A stretch of 7,812 nt of DNA, taken from Armatimonadota bacterium (GTDB lineage: Bacteria > Armatimonadota > Fimbriimonadia > Fimbriimonadales > Fimbriimonadaceae). The translations under genes were made by a program, and so were the position numbers. Within the stretch, counting starts at the first letter, position 1. Each line of letters starts with the position of its first letter. The stretch is from the NCBI GenBank assembly GCA_023428805.1, contig JAEYWW010000237.1, forward strand, positions 1 through 7,812, given 5' to 3'. Below the pieces are notes generated by a model. The model did not search any database and was not told the origin of the DNA. It saw only the letters and a list, made by a program, of their open reading frames with translations. Positions 1 to 6,594 of this stretch are shown piece by piece.

Positions 1-276
1 GGTGTGCAATGCTCCCGCCGCCGCCAGCCCCATCGCAAACCCCAGGAGCCAGGGCTTCGGGTGCCCAACATGATCCTTCATCACGAAGGAAACGGTCAGC
101 GAGTCGCCCGGCACGCTCATCCATTCCCGCCCAAATCTGCCCCGCCCCTTCGTCTGATCCATTGCCATCAGCGCATCGGGATTGTTCGCCCCGGCAGCCA
201 GCCGTCGCCGCACTTCATTCTGAGTGGAATCAACCGTTTGGATGACTTCCAATGCCCGACCCGAGAGCAGGCCCAA
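1..276 (-). CDS. birA: Biotin--[acetyl-CoA-carboxylase] ligase, N-terminal part (cut by left window edge)
   Basis: The enzyme activates biotin with ATP to biotinyl-5'-AMP and transfers it to a lysine of biotin carboxyl carrier protein. The 92 visible codons begin with a short lead-in and then a TVDSTQNE segment typical of the start of the ligase domain. The family signature QTKGRGRFGREW, the biotin/ATP-binding GRGRxGRxW loop, follows at about residues 44-55. There is no N-terminal helix-turn-helix, so this is a monofunctional ligase and not a BirA-type repressor. The start chosen is TTG at 276-274: it is the codon directly after the nadC TGA stop, in the same frame, and has a GGAGG 8 bases upstream. 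Translation is therefore probably coupled to nadC. The C-terminal catalytic and SH3-like parts lie outside the window. Identity rests on the signature motif and is firm; the symbol birA is used in the general sense. Confidence 0.9.
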   Translation of the reverse strand, partial: MGLLSGRALEVIQTVDSTQNEVRRRLAAGANNPDALMAMDQTKGRGRFGREWMSVPGDSLTVSFVMKDHVGHPKPWLLGFAMGLAAAGALHT

Positions 277-1101
277 TCAATCAACCTCCAAATGGAGCGA
301 GAGTGCCGGGGCGGAGTGGGTCAAGGCTCCGACCGAAATCACGTCCACACCGGTCTCCGCGATCTCCCGAACGGTCGCCAGATTCACTCCCCCGCTCGCC
401 TCAAAAACCGCCAATCCCCTCAACTGCGACACGGTGATCGCCATCTCCTCCGGCTTCATGTTGTCGAGCATCACAACGTCAGCCTTGGCCTTGACCGCCT
501 CACGCGCCTGCTCAATCGTCTCGCACTCCACCTCGATCTTGACCATGTGGCCGAGCGTTGCTTTGGCCCGTTCGACCGCCGCCGTGATCGACCCGCAGGC
601 ACGGATATGGTTGTCCTTGATCATCAGCGCGTCGTAGAGCCCCATTCGGTGCGAGAATCCGCCTCCACAGCGCACTGCATATTTCTGCAAATTCCGTAGG
701 CCGGGAAGCGTCTTCCGGGTATCCACAATCCGAACGGGCAGTCCATCGACCGCATCAACAAACCTTTTGGTTAAGGATGCGACGCCGCCAAGATGCATCA
801 GAAAGTTCAAGGCGGTCCGCTCACGCGACAAGACAAAACTCCTCTCTCCCGAACCTCGCAGAACCATCGTGCCCGGCGCTACGGCATCCCCGTCGGAAAC
901 CAAAATTTCACCCCCCAGCAGGCAATGAGCGATCCCGACGCCGCAGACAACACCCTCCGCCTGCGCTTCGATGAACCAGGAGACGGATTTCTCTTCCGAG
1001 AACAGGAAAGCGGAAAGATCGCCGGTTCCCAAATCCTCGCGCAGGGCGGCGTCCACCGTGCTCCGCCAATCTTCGGGTTCAGGGTTGCGCCAGCCGGTCA
1101 T
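277..1101 (-). CDS. nadC: Nicotinate-nucleotide diphosphorylase (carboxylating) / quinolinate phosphoribosyltransferase
   Basis: NadC converts quinolinate and PRPP to nicotinate mononucleotide, CO2 and pyrophosphate, the step joining de novo synthesis to the common NAD pathway in the cytoplasm. The 274 residues show the family's landmarks in order: REDLGTGDLS (21-30), SRERTALNF (92-100), DTRKT (127-131), GGGFSHRMGLYDALMIKDN (146-164) with PRPP/quinolinate-binding Arg, His and Lys residues, KIEVE (188-192), MLDN (211-214), EASGG (234-238) and GALTHS (258-263). Length is close to the usual 280-290 residues and no key motif is missing, so it should be active. The ATG overlaps the stop of the upstream 159-residue gene as ATGA. 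A GGAG sits 11 bases upstream, rather far, which suggests coupling to upstream translation. The next gene starts at the codon after its stop. No quinolinate synthase or aspartate oxidase gene is visible here. Confidence 0.97.
   Translation of the reverse strand: MTGWRNPEPEDWRSTVDAALREDLGTGDLSAFLFSEEKSVSWFIEAQAEGVVCGVGIAHCLLGGEILVSDGDAVAPGTMVLRGSGERSFVLSRERTALNFLMHLGGVASLTKRFVDAVDGLPVRIVDTRKTLPGLRNLQKYAVRCGGGFSHRMGLYDALMIKDNHIRACGSITAAVERAKATLGHMVKIEVECETIEQAREAVKAKADVVMLDNMKPEEMAITVSQLRGLAVFEASGGVNLATVREIAETGVDVISVGALTHSAPALSLHLEVD
285..289 (-). promoter_or_regulatory. Shine-Dalgarno GGAGG that decides the TTG start of birA
   Basis: GGAGG on the minus strand lies inside the last codons of nadC, 8 bases before TTG at 276-274. 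Other nearby TTG codons are too close to this site or lead into a frame that stops quickly, so it supports the TTG abutting the nadC stop as the real initiation codon. Confidence 0.75.
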
Positions 1102-1577
1102 TCAGATTCGATCTCCAGCCCGCAATGAGCTGCTATCTCCTCCGCGAGCAGGATGTAGGGTACCTCCACCCCGTTGCGCTTCCACCCGATGGGCACCCTC
1201 AGCCGACCCGCGACGATGTGGGCGAGCGGCTTCAAGGTCAAGTGGCCATTCTTGTGATTGATCCGAAACCGATCCTTGTCCTCGGCGATGATGCTCGTCA
1301 CATCTTCGAAGGGCACTTTCTTGTGGGACGACAGGGTGACCGCCTCAAACGAGTCGTCGTGAACCACATAAAAGACCTCCCCCACCCTCTTGTGCGTCAA
1401 GTCCGCCAGCGCACCCTTCCCAAAGTCCACCGTCGCCTGAAACCCACCCTTCAGCGCGTCGGCGATCTGCTTCTCGACCTTTGTTTCCTTGGGCTTCTTT
1501 TTCTTCGCAACTTCCGGTCGCGCATTGGGCTCCAGCCACTGGATGGCATCTGCGGGCTTGTAATAGACGGGCGGCAT
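1098..1577 (-). CDS. Uncharacterised 159-residue cytoplasmic protein, first gene of the nadC-birA operon
   Basis: I do not recognise a named family. The protein has no signal peptide or membrane segment. Residues 1-24 are proline-containing, followed by a basic run KKKKPK (25-30), then a predicted helix up to about 60. Residues 64-159 look like alternating beta strands ending in an amphipathic helix (LLAEEIAAHCG, 143-153), with VPFEDVTSIIAEDKDRFRI in the middle. That strand pattern resembles a small PH-like or bacterial PH domain, but this is inference without a signature. The start at 1577 is well constrained: reading upstream in frame gives GTC, CCA, AGA, TAC and then a TAA stop, so no longer version is possible. 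No Shine-Dalgarno precedes it; a -10-like GATAAT lies 11 bases before the ATG, which itself sits in the 3' arm of a perfect inverted repeat. The 4-base overlap with nadC makes it a genuine, co-translated gene. Confidence 0.85.
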   Translation of the reverse strand: MPPVYYKPADAIQWLEPNARPEVAKKKKPKETKVEKQIADALKGGFQATVDFGKGALADLTHKRVGEVFYVVHDDSFEAVTLSSHKKVPFEDVTSIIAEDKDRFRINHKNGHLTLKPLAHIVAGRLRVPIGWKRNGVEVPYILLAEEIAAHCGLEIESE

Positions 1578-1610
1578 GACTGGTCTGTATTATCTCAATC
1601 ATGCCGCCCG
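1568..1610. repeat. 12-bp perfect inverted repeat spanning the start of the 159-residue gene
   Basis: The arms 1568-1579 (CGGGCGGCATGA) and 1599-1610 (TCATGCCGCCCG) are exact reverse complements, separated by 19 bases. The ATG at 1577-1575 lies in one arm and the -10-like GATAAT lies in the spacer. As DNA it could be an operator for a dimeric regulator. As RNA, if transcription starts upstream, it would be a GC-rich hairpin that buries the start codon. No T-run follows on the minus strand, so an intrinsic terminator for the upstream gene is less likely. The symmetry is seen directly; any function is inferred. Confidence 0.7.
1589..1594 (-). promoter_or_regulatory. Candidate -10 box (GATAAT) for the 159-residue gene/nadC/birA operon
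   Basis: GATAAT on the minus strand lies 11 bases before the ATG. Initiation about 7 bases downstream would leave a leader of only a few bases, consistent with the absence of any Shine-Dalgarno. A clear -35 is not visible; TGCAAC at the 17-base position is a poor match. The box sits between the arms of the inverted repeat, so a protein bound there would be expected to affect transcription. Confidence 0.4.
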
Positions 1611-1639
1611 AGTTGCACACTCAGAGGAGTCCGGTTTGC

Positions 1640-2485
1640 TTAAAGCCTTTTGGCTTTCTCGAGTGCTGACCCTCGTTGCTCCTCAGGGAACCCCAAGAGA
1701 CGATTCTCGCCCTCGGTCTTGGTCTTGCCTGTGCCATGAATCGCCATTATGGCGGCCCACGGCAGGGCTTCGGGGCCGGGGACTAGCTTGACAATCTCTT
1801 TGGCAATCTCGCCATTGCGGGGATTGAGCTTGTGGGCCTGCTCAAAGTATCGAAGCCTAAGGTTTTTGCGAGATGTCTGGCTATAAGAGTAGCCCTGGAC
1901 CATCAGAATGCGTACCGCGAGGCCATTCTTCTTGCCGACTGACGGGTAGGCATCCATATTGATGCGGGCCTTGACTTTCTCCAAAGGATTGTCACTATAG
2001 AAGTCCTCCGCCTCCTTCAGATTGCCAAGCATGAGATGGCAGACCGCCAAATCAGGCGAGATATCCTTCTGGTGGCGGCGATCATACTCTGTGGCAAAGT
2101 ATTCTAGCGCCTCCTTAAATCGCCCCTGTTCCATAGCACACTTACCAAGCAAGATCGCGGCATACCGAGGGCTACGAGGAAAAAGGCGATCCGAGTCAGC
2201 GGCTGCATTTGTGATGTTCCAGGCGATTTTTCCGTGCTTTTCTGCTTGAACGAACTCGCATTGGTCGAAGAATTTCCACCCCTCCATCTCTTCGCTATGG
2301 GCAATCTTTTCCTCTGCACTTGTAGGCGGTTGTGTATATTTCAGCGGACCATAGTTTTCAATGTCATTTTTCGAGCCTCCTCCAGTACTGGTGGAGTTCG
2401 ATTGAGAGTTCTCACCACCGTAGGCGATGAAGGCAAAGGCGATTGCACTTGTCCCAAGCAAAACGGCGATCAATGTTTTTTTCAT
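1640..2485 (-). CDS. Membrane-anchored or secreted TPR-like protein, unknown function
   Basis: The 281-residue product begins MKKTLIAVLLGTSAIAFAFI, a basic n-region and hydrophobic core typical of a signal peptide or N-terminal anchor, with no obvious lipobox. A Ser/Asn/Gly-rich linker (about 24-45) follows. Residues 105-235 contain helical pairs with TPR character: LLGKCAMEQGRFKEALEYF (112-130), LAVCHLMLGNLKEAEDFY (146-163) and a third ending FEQAHKLNPRNGEIAKEIV (214-232). TPR folds mediate protein-protein contacts, so a scaffold role outside the cytoplasm is the best inference. The start chosen is the ATG at 2485-2483, which has TAGAGGAG 7 bases upstream; the ATG at 2491 is only 1 base from that site. 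It lies 20 bases after the stop of the 511-residue secreted protein, suggesting one operon. A GTGKT string at about 251-255 lacks the rest of a P-loop ATPase. Confidence 0.85.
   Translation of the reverse strand: MKKTLIAVLLGTSAIAFAFIAYGGENSQSNSTSTGGGSKNDIENYGPLKYTQPPTSAEEKIAHSEEMEGWKFFDQCEFVQAEKHGKIAWNITNAAADSDRLFPRSPRYAAILLGKCAMEQGRFKEALEYFATEYDRRHQKDISPDLAVCHLMLGNLKEAEDFYSDNPLEKVKARINMDAYPSVGKKNGLAVRILMVQGYSYSQTSRKNLRLRYFEQAHKLNPRNGEIAKEIVKLVPGPEALPWAAIMAIHGTGKTKTEGENRLLGFPEEQRGSALEKAKRL
1642..1657 (-). terminator. Weak hairpin at the stop codon of the TPR-like gene
   Basis: AAAGCC and GGCTTT form a perfect 6-bp stem around an AAAA loop, overlapping the TAA stop. The stem has little GC and no U-run follows, so it is at best a weak terminator or a 3'-end stabiliser. 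Confidence 0.2.
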
Positions 2486-2492
2486 TGTCATG

Positions 2493-2500
2493 CTCCTCTA
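2493..2500 (-). promoter_or_regulatory. Shine-Dalgarno TAGAGGAG deciding the start of the TPR-like gene
   Basis: TAGAGGAG on the minus strand lies 7 bases before the ATG at 2485 but only 1 base before the ATG at 2491. The spacing favours the shorter, MKK-initiated protein. Confidence 0.7.
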
Positions 2501-2505
2501 TTTTG

Positions 2506-4041
2506 TCAAAGCGGCGGATTCCAAGTGGACGGCGTCTGTACGAGACCTGTCCAGGTTGGGAAATCGGGATAGTCGATAGGCATTGTGTAAGTGCTGTTAG
2601 TACTAGACAGGCCCCACACTCCACCTGAAAGAGTCGCAGTGCCACTCCAAGACCAAGTCCATTTCTTGAGTGGGACTGGAACACTTCCGGTTCCAGGTGG
2701 GCAAAACATCATCCAAGTTTTGAAGCTGTCGTCGGCAACCACTTTAGTTACTTGTGCAGGGCTAAAAGCGATGGCTGGAGCGTCGGCCGAGAAATTTGCG
2801 CTTCCATCAGCGTCGAACTGCGATGAATATGGGTATTGCAAGTCCAAGAATTCTTGACCATATCCTACTACGACATGTTGAGTCGCTCCGACCCACTTTT
2901 CGCGTTTTGGCACTAAGGTTTGAACAAAAAAGAACTTGCCAGTTCCTCCCCAGCCCGCCCCTGTGGTTACGCTACCTTCCCACAGCGTTCCCACTGACCA
3001 CGTTGACGAAGTACCCGGAGGATTGAAGGGAGGAGTGTTTAAGGACGTATCAATCCCAACGTATCCCATTGCCCAAGGCTGATGCATCCACACCAGCGCA
3101 ACTCCGCTACTGGGAATCGAATGAGTCGTGCCCGGCGGGCTATCGTAATCCCCAGTCGCATGTCCTCCTTGATTGTGTTGGCGGCTGTAAACTTCCAGAA
3201 ATACTGACGCTGGTGCTTCCGCTGAACAAGCTCCTGATACGGCGATATCCAACCCATTTACCGGGGAGGCTCCAGAAGGAACGTCCAAATGCGCTTCCGC
3301 CTCAACCGTCGCAGGGTTCGCTGGTTCTTTGAAATAGGCGATCAGTTCAGGCTCATCGAGCGTCAACGGCAGAGGCGGGCCCGCCGACAGAGAGTTGGCG
3401 GACCAGCCACCAAACGGCTCACCGCCCTCAACCGCCCATTCAATATCGCCCACCGTCAGCGCGAAAATTCCGCCAAGGGTGGCCTTCATCTTCTGACCGA
3501 TCAAATATCCTCCCGCGCCATTGCCTCCTTCCAGTTGGACGGTGGGAATGGCAACATTGACCGTGTACGCAACCCCGGCCCGGCCTTTGTTGGACAAGTC
3601 GCTCACGCTCGACGTGGGTGTGCATTGAAGGGTGAAGGATGATCCAGGGTTGACCTTCACACTATAGTGGGTGCTGCTGACGTTGGTGGCGGGTCCATTC
3701 TCAATGGGCAGGCTCGTGGACGCGGCCCCGGTCCCCACAAAGGGAGCAAAGCTTGCCCCTGCCTTCTCTTCGATCACGACTACGGGCGGAGGCAAGTCAT
3801 TGCCAGGGCCGCCGTTCCAAGTGCAGGTGGCAGTGACCGTGCCCGCACACTGCACCGTATGCCCCACTCTGAGCGCAGAGACCGAATTGGTGATGGGATT
3901 GTGGGTGTAGAGGCCCGACTGTGGTCCACTCCCCGCGTCCCAGGTCACGATCCCTCCCGAAAAGGAGATGGAATAATAGCCTGCGGAAGCAACTCTCAGT
4001 AAACACCCCATCAGAACAAGCACACCGATGAATCGCTTCAA
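2506..4041 (-). CDS. Secreted 511-residue protein of unknown function with TTG start
   Basis: I do not recognise a characterised family. Residues 1-20 form a clear signal peptide ending in VASA before GYYS, so the protein is exported. The rest is rich in Gly, Ser, Thr and Pro and reads as beta strands. A region at about 50-168, containing three of the cysteines (65, 73, 140), could be Ig-like. A segment from about 178 (YLIGQKMKATLGG) to 213 leads into a middle region. The C-terminal third is aromatic-rich: TWMMFCPPG (442-450), KWTWSWSGTATL (460-471) and FPTWTG (494-499). No catalytic motif, membrane helix or sorting signal is visible. The start is TTG at 4041-4039, supported by CAGGAG 6 bases upstream and by the signal peptide beginning there. 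A surface or extracellular structural or binding protein is the cautious inference. The downstream TPR-like gene is 20 bases away and probably co-transcribed. Confidence 0.85.
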   Translation of the reverse strand: MKRFIGVLVLMGCLLRVASAGYYSISFSGGIVTWDAGSGPQSGLYTHNPITNSVSALRVGHTVQCAGTVTATCTWNGGPGNDLPPPVVVIEEKAGASFAPFVGTGAASTSLPIENGPATNVSSTHYSVKVNPGSSFTLQCTPTSSVSDLSNKGRAGVAYTVNVAIPTVQLEGGNGAGGYLIGQKMKATLGGIFALTVGDIEWAVEGGEPFGGWSANSLSAGPPLPLTLDEPELIAYFKEPANPATVEAEAHLDVPSGASPVNGLDIAVSGACSAEAPASVFLEVYSRQHNQGGHATGDYDSPPGTTHSIPSSGVALVWMHQPWAMGYVGIDTSLNTPPFNPPGTSSTWSVGTLWEGSVTTGAGWGGTGKFFFVQTLVPKREKWVGATQHVVVGYGQEFLDLQYPYSSQFDADGSANFSADAPAIAFSPAQVTKVVADDSFKTWMMFCPPGTGSVPVPLKKWTWSWSGTATLSGGVWGLSSTNSTYTMPIDYPDFPTWTGLVQTPSTWNPPL

Positions 4042-4047
4042 GAAAAA

Positions 4048-4053
4048 CTCCTG
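4048..4053 (-). promoter_or_regulatory. Shine-Dalgarno CAGGAG supporting a TTG start
   Basis: CAGGAG on the minus strand lies 6 bases before TTG at 4041-4039. The codons after the TTG are AAG CGA, giving the basic n-region of the signal peptide, which fixes this start. Confidence 0.75.
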
Positions 4054-4065
4054 CTAAAAGCATAC

Positions 4066-4107
4066 ATTATCTTTAGGGAAGTCGAACAATATTTTCCAAT
4101 AATTTTG
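4066..4107 (-). promoter_or_regulatory. Candidate promoter for the secreted protein/TPR operon
   Basis: The 71-base gap between the carboxypeptidase stop and the TTG start is strikingly AT-rich for this window. It contains a GATAAT -10-like box (4066-4071) and, upstream on the minus strand, an A/T block (4087-4107) with two near-identical AAAAT(T)ATTG units that could act as an UP-element. No convincing -35 is visible at the usual spacing. A start near 4059 would give a leader of about 17 bases carrying the CAGGAG site. Confidence 0.4.
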
Positions 4108-4112
4108 CTTCG

Positions 4113-6584
4113 TCAGAACGATCCCCCGAAGAAGATGGCGTTCATCAAGATGCGGTTGCTGCCGTAGAAGAACGTGCGGAAGTGTGGATTGGCGTCGATC
4201 ACGATGACGCTCCCCGCTCCCTGCCGACGGGCCAGGATCGCTCCGCCCCGGTCGATCAATCCCTCCACTTCCGAAGAAATATAGCCCGCCATGACCGGGG
4301 TCGAAGTGAAGCGCGCCACATTCGCGCCCGCCGTAGTCGAAGGCAGGAAGAATTCTCCGCTCTCGCGGAAGACCCCCATTCGTTTCGGGAGCTGATAGGC
4401 CAGCGGGTGTGTCTGGTCGAACTCGATTTCAAAGATCGTCCCCGGCACGGTATGGCGGTCGCGTTCCTTTGAAATCTCACCATAGGCGAGGTCTCCCACT
4501 TTCGGCGTGAATCGCCGGGATTCCAGCTTCCAGATCTCCGAGGACGACACAAACCCGCCTGCGGTGCTAGTCGCGATCAATCGTCCGCCTCCATCAACCC
4601 AGGTTTTCAAGGCTGTTCCCAGCGCGGCGGAGTATGAGCCGCCCGCGAGAATCACCGTGTTGTATTTGTCAAGCGCCCCCGGCAGACGATCCACGTCCAC
4701 GATCGCCACCGGAATCTGAAAGTCCTGATCCAGCAGGTGCCAGAGTTCTCCGGCTTCATTGGACGATGCGCCAGTCCCCACCGCCAGCGCGATTTTGGGC
4801 GTCGCCAACGCCGCAGTCCCTGACCCGCCGATCGAGAGAATTTCACCCGGCGCCAGTTCAACGGGCTCGATAGAAATGCGCCATTTCTTGACTGCTTCCG
4901 CAAGTATCTGTTGCAGGGCATTGACTTCAAGATTTCGCTGCTGGACCGGGATCACGAGATCACCCCGCGTGATTTTTTCGTTGCGGAAAGGCTTCTTGAC
5001 CAGCATCATCTCGATCCCGGACCGCATGAGGTCGTGAGCGGCGGCGGGAGCATCATGCCTCTGCCACCGAAGGACATAGGCGTAGGGGTTCCTCCCGGGC
5101 AGCCAGTCATCGTGAACGAGCTGAATGTCAGCGACTCGCGCCATATCTCTTAGTGGCTCTCTGCTCAGAAACTCTGCTTGAAGCCCAAAGGCAACGTCAA
5201 ATCGCCACGCAGAAATGTCATAAAACCCAGTGTCCTCAAAGTTTCTTCGAGTTTCAAACATCGCCTGAATGAGACGGCCTTGAGGCTGCGGAAACTTCAT
5301 GAGAATCCCGCTCTCATCCAGGTGGAAGTCAATCTCATGCTTCAGAAGCAGCCGACCCATCATCAATAGGCGGTCTTGATCTCCCGACAGCCGGATCCCC
5401 TTCCAATCGGCCAGCCCCTCGCCCCGGCCCGCCGCCAGATGAGACTCGCGGCGATGCCGCAGAAAATCCAGCCGCATGTCCGCCGCCGCCGACAGCGATG
5501 CAATCGAAGTCGCTGCCTGGTTGCGGATCGTGGTGGCGAAATCCAGCGTCCTCCCTTGTCCCGGCGTCAGCAATGCCCGGGAGGATGCCTGCTCGAACAG
5601 AATTCCGACGCTCCCCTCCAGATCGCAATAGGTCGAACCCTTGCCCGGATAGAAGTCGTCGTAGCGCTCCTCGGTGAAATACAATTCATTCAGCTTCCCG
5701 AGCGCATCTGCGTGGTAGCGCGCAAACCGCAGAGTCAAATCTTTATTTCCTTGAGGCGTCAAGGGATGAACTCGTTCGGGAACACCGGGTTGGAAGAAGT
5801 AGGTCGAACCCGAACCCATCTCGTGGAAGTCCGTCGTCAGTTCCGGCCTCCACTTCACCCAGTGCGCGTGCCTCACTTGGCTCTCGACCTGAGTCAGCGG
5901 CAGCCAATCGCGGTTGAGGTCGAACCAGTAGTGGTTGGTGCGCCCTCCCGGCCAGGGCTCGCGATGCTCGCGGTCGTTCAGGTCGTCGAGCGCCACACGT
6001 CCCCGGTTTCCGTTGACCCAGTTCGCAAACCGATCCCGGCCATCCGGGTTGTAGCAGGGCGCGACGATGATCACCGCGTTCGCCAGCAGACGGTCGATCC
6101 ATTCACCGCGCGCCGCAGCCAGGTGATAGAGCGTCAAGATCGCCGCTTCGGATGCGCTCGCCTCGTTGCCATGAACGTTGTAGCCCATCCAGACAATGAC
6201 CGGCATCCTGGCGAGTTCTTCGTCGCTCACTCGGCTTGGTTCATCGATCAGTCGATGATTTTGCTTCTGGATTGCATCCAGCCGCTTCATATTCTCGGGC
6301 GATGCGACAATCGCATGGATCAGCTCGCGCCCCTCATAGGACCGCCCCTGCCGCTCGACCAGAACTCGAGGGCTCTTCGCATCCACCGCGTCGAAGTAGC
6401 TGACAATCTGGTCTGCCCGCGTGTGTCTCGTCCCGATCCGGTGCCCGATCACCTGCTCCGGCAGGGGAATGGCGGAGTCATAGCTCCGAACTCCAGTGAT
6501 GGGGAGGGGCTGGTCGAGCGGGAGAGTCTGAGCCAAAACAGAGCTTCCCATCAGCGCCATCGCCCCCGCAAAGAAGAATCGCAT
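4113..6584 (-). CDS. Secreted M14-family zinc carboxypeptidase with C-terminal glutamine-amidotransferase-like domain
   Basis: This is a metallopeptidase of the carboxypeptidase A (M14) clan, exported through a signal peptide (1-18, ending VLA before Q). The M14 domain covers about residues 50-365. Zinc ligands are H138 and E141 in VHGNEAS and H254 in TDFHEMG. NPDGRDRF (179-186) and FDLNRDW (221-227) supply substrate-binding Asn/Arg residues, and E331 in ILFEQAS matches the catalytic glutamate. All catalytic positions are present, so it should be active on C-terminal residues or peptide side chains; the substrate cannot be told. Residues about 595-680 resemble a class-I glutamine-amidotransferase fold (VILAGG, 644-649; GGGRLIATSTAGG, 665-677), but the nucleophile elbow has no Cys, so that domain is likely non-catalytic. 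The C-terminus (790-820) resembles the amidotransferase-like middle domain of A4 beta-galactosidases. At 823 residues it fits the large bacterial M14 architecture. No Shine-Dalgarno precedes the ATG. Confidence 0.93.
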   Translation of the reverse strand: MRFFFAGAMALMGSSVLAQTLPLDQPLPITGVRSYDSAIPLPEQVIGHRIGTRHTRADQIVSYFDAVDAKSPRVLVERQGRSYEGRELIHAIVASPENMKRLDAIQKQNHRLIDEPSRVSDEELARMPVIVWMGYNVHGNEASASEAAILTLYHLAAARGEWIDRLLANAVIIVAPCYNPDGRDRFANWVNGNRGRVALDDLNDREHREPWPGGRTNHYWFDLNRDWLPLTQVESQVRHAHWVKWRPELTTDFHEMGSGSTYFFQPGVPERVHPLTPQGNKDLTLRFARYHADALGKLNELYFTEERYDDFYPGKGSTYCDLEGSVGILFEQASSRALLTPGQGRTLDFATTIRNQAATSIASLSAAADMRLDFLRHRRESHLAAGRGEGLADWKGIRLSGDQDRLLMMGRLLLKHEIDFHLDESGILMKFPQPQGRLIQAMFETRRNFEDTGFYDISAWRFDVAFGLQAEFLSREPLRDMARVADIQLVHDDWLPGRNPYAYVLRWQRHDAPAAAHDLMRSGIEMMLVKKPFRNEKITRGDLVIPVQQRNLEVNALQQILAEAVKKWRISIEPVELAPGEILSIGGSGTAALATPKIALAVGTGASSNEAGELWHLLDQDFQIPVAIVDVDRLPGALDKYNTVILAGGSYSAALGTALKTWVDGGGRLIATSTAGGFVSSSEIWKLESRRFTPKVGDLAYGEISKERDRHTVPGTIFEIEFDQTHPLAYQLPKRMGVFRESGEFFLPSTTAGANVARFTSTPVMAGYISSEVEGLIDRGGAILARRQGAGSVIVIDANPHFRTFFYGSNRILMNAIFFGGSF

Positions 6585-6594
6585 AGATGGAAAA

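Noticed and set aside
4..699. A 231-codon plus-strand open frame at the left edge
   Set aside because: It lies antisense to nadC and the biotin ligase, both certain from signature motifs; its product is low-complexity Arg/His/Pro-rich.
1345..1602. A minus-strand frame starting at the ATG in the upstream arm of the inverted repeat
   Set aside because: It overlaps the 159-residue gene out of frame, has shadow-like composition and no Shine-Dalgarno. It could matter only if a longer transcript exists.
1568..1610. The inverted repeat as an intrinsic terminator of the TPR-like gene
   Set aside because: The loop is long, no T-run follows on the minus strand, and the structure runs into the next coding region.
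1125..1643. A 172-codon plus-strand open frame
   Set aside because: Antisense to the 159-residue gene, which is supported by its ATGA overlap with nadC and a normal protein composition.
1640..1740. GTGKT string in the TPR-like protein as a P-loop
   Set aside because: No full GxxxxGK[ST] context with a preceding strand and no Walker B; the surroundings are a short C-terminal tail in an exported protein.
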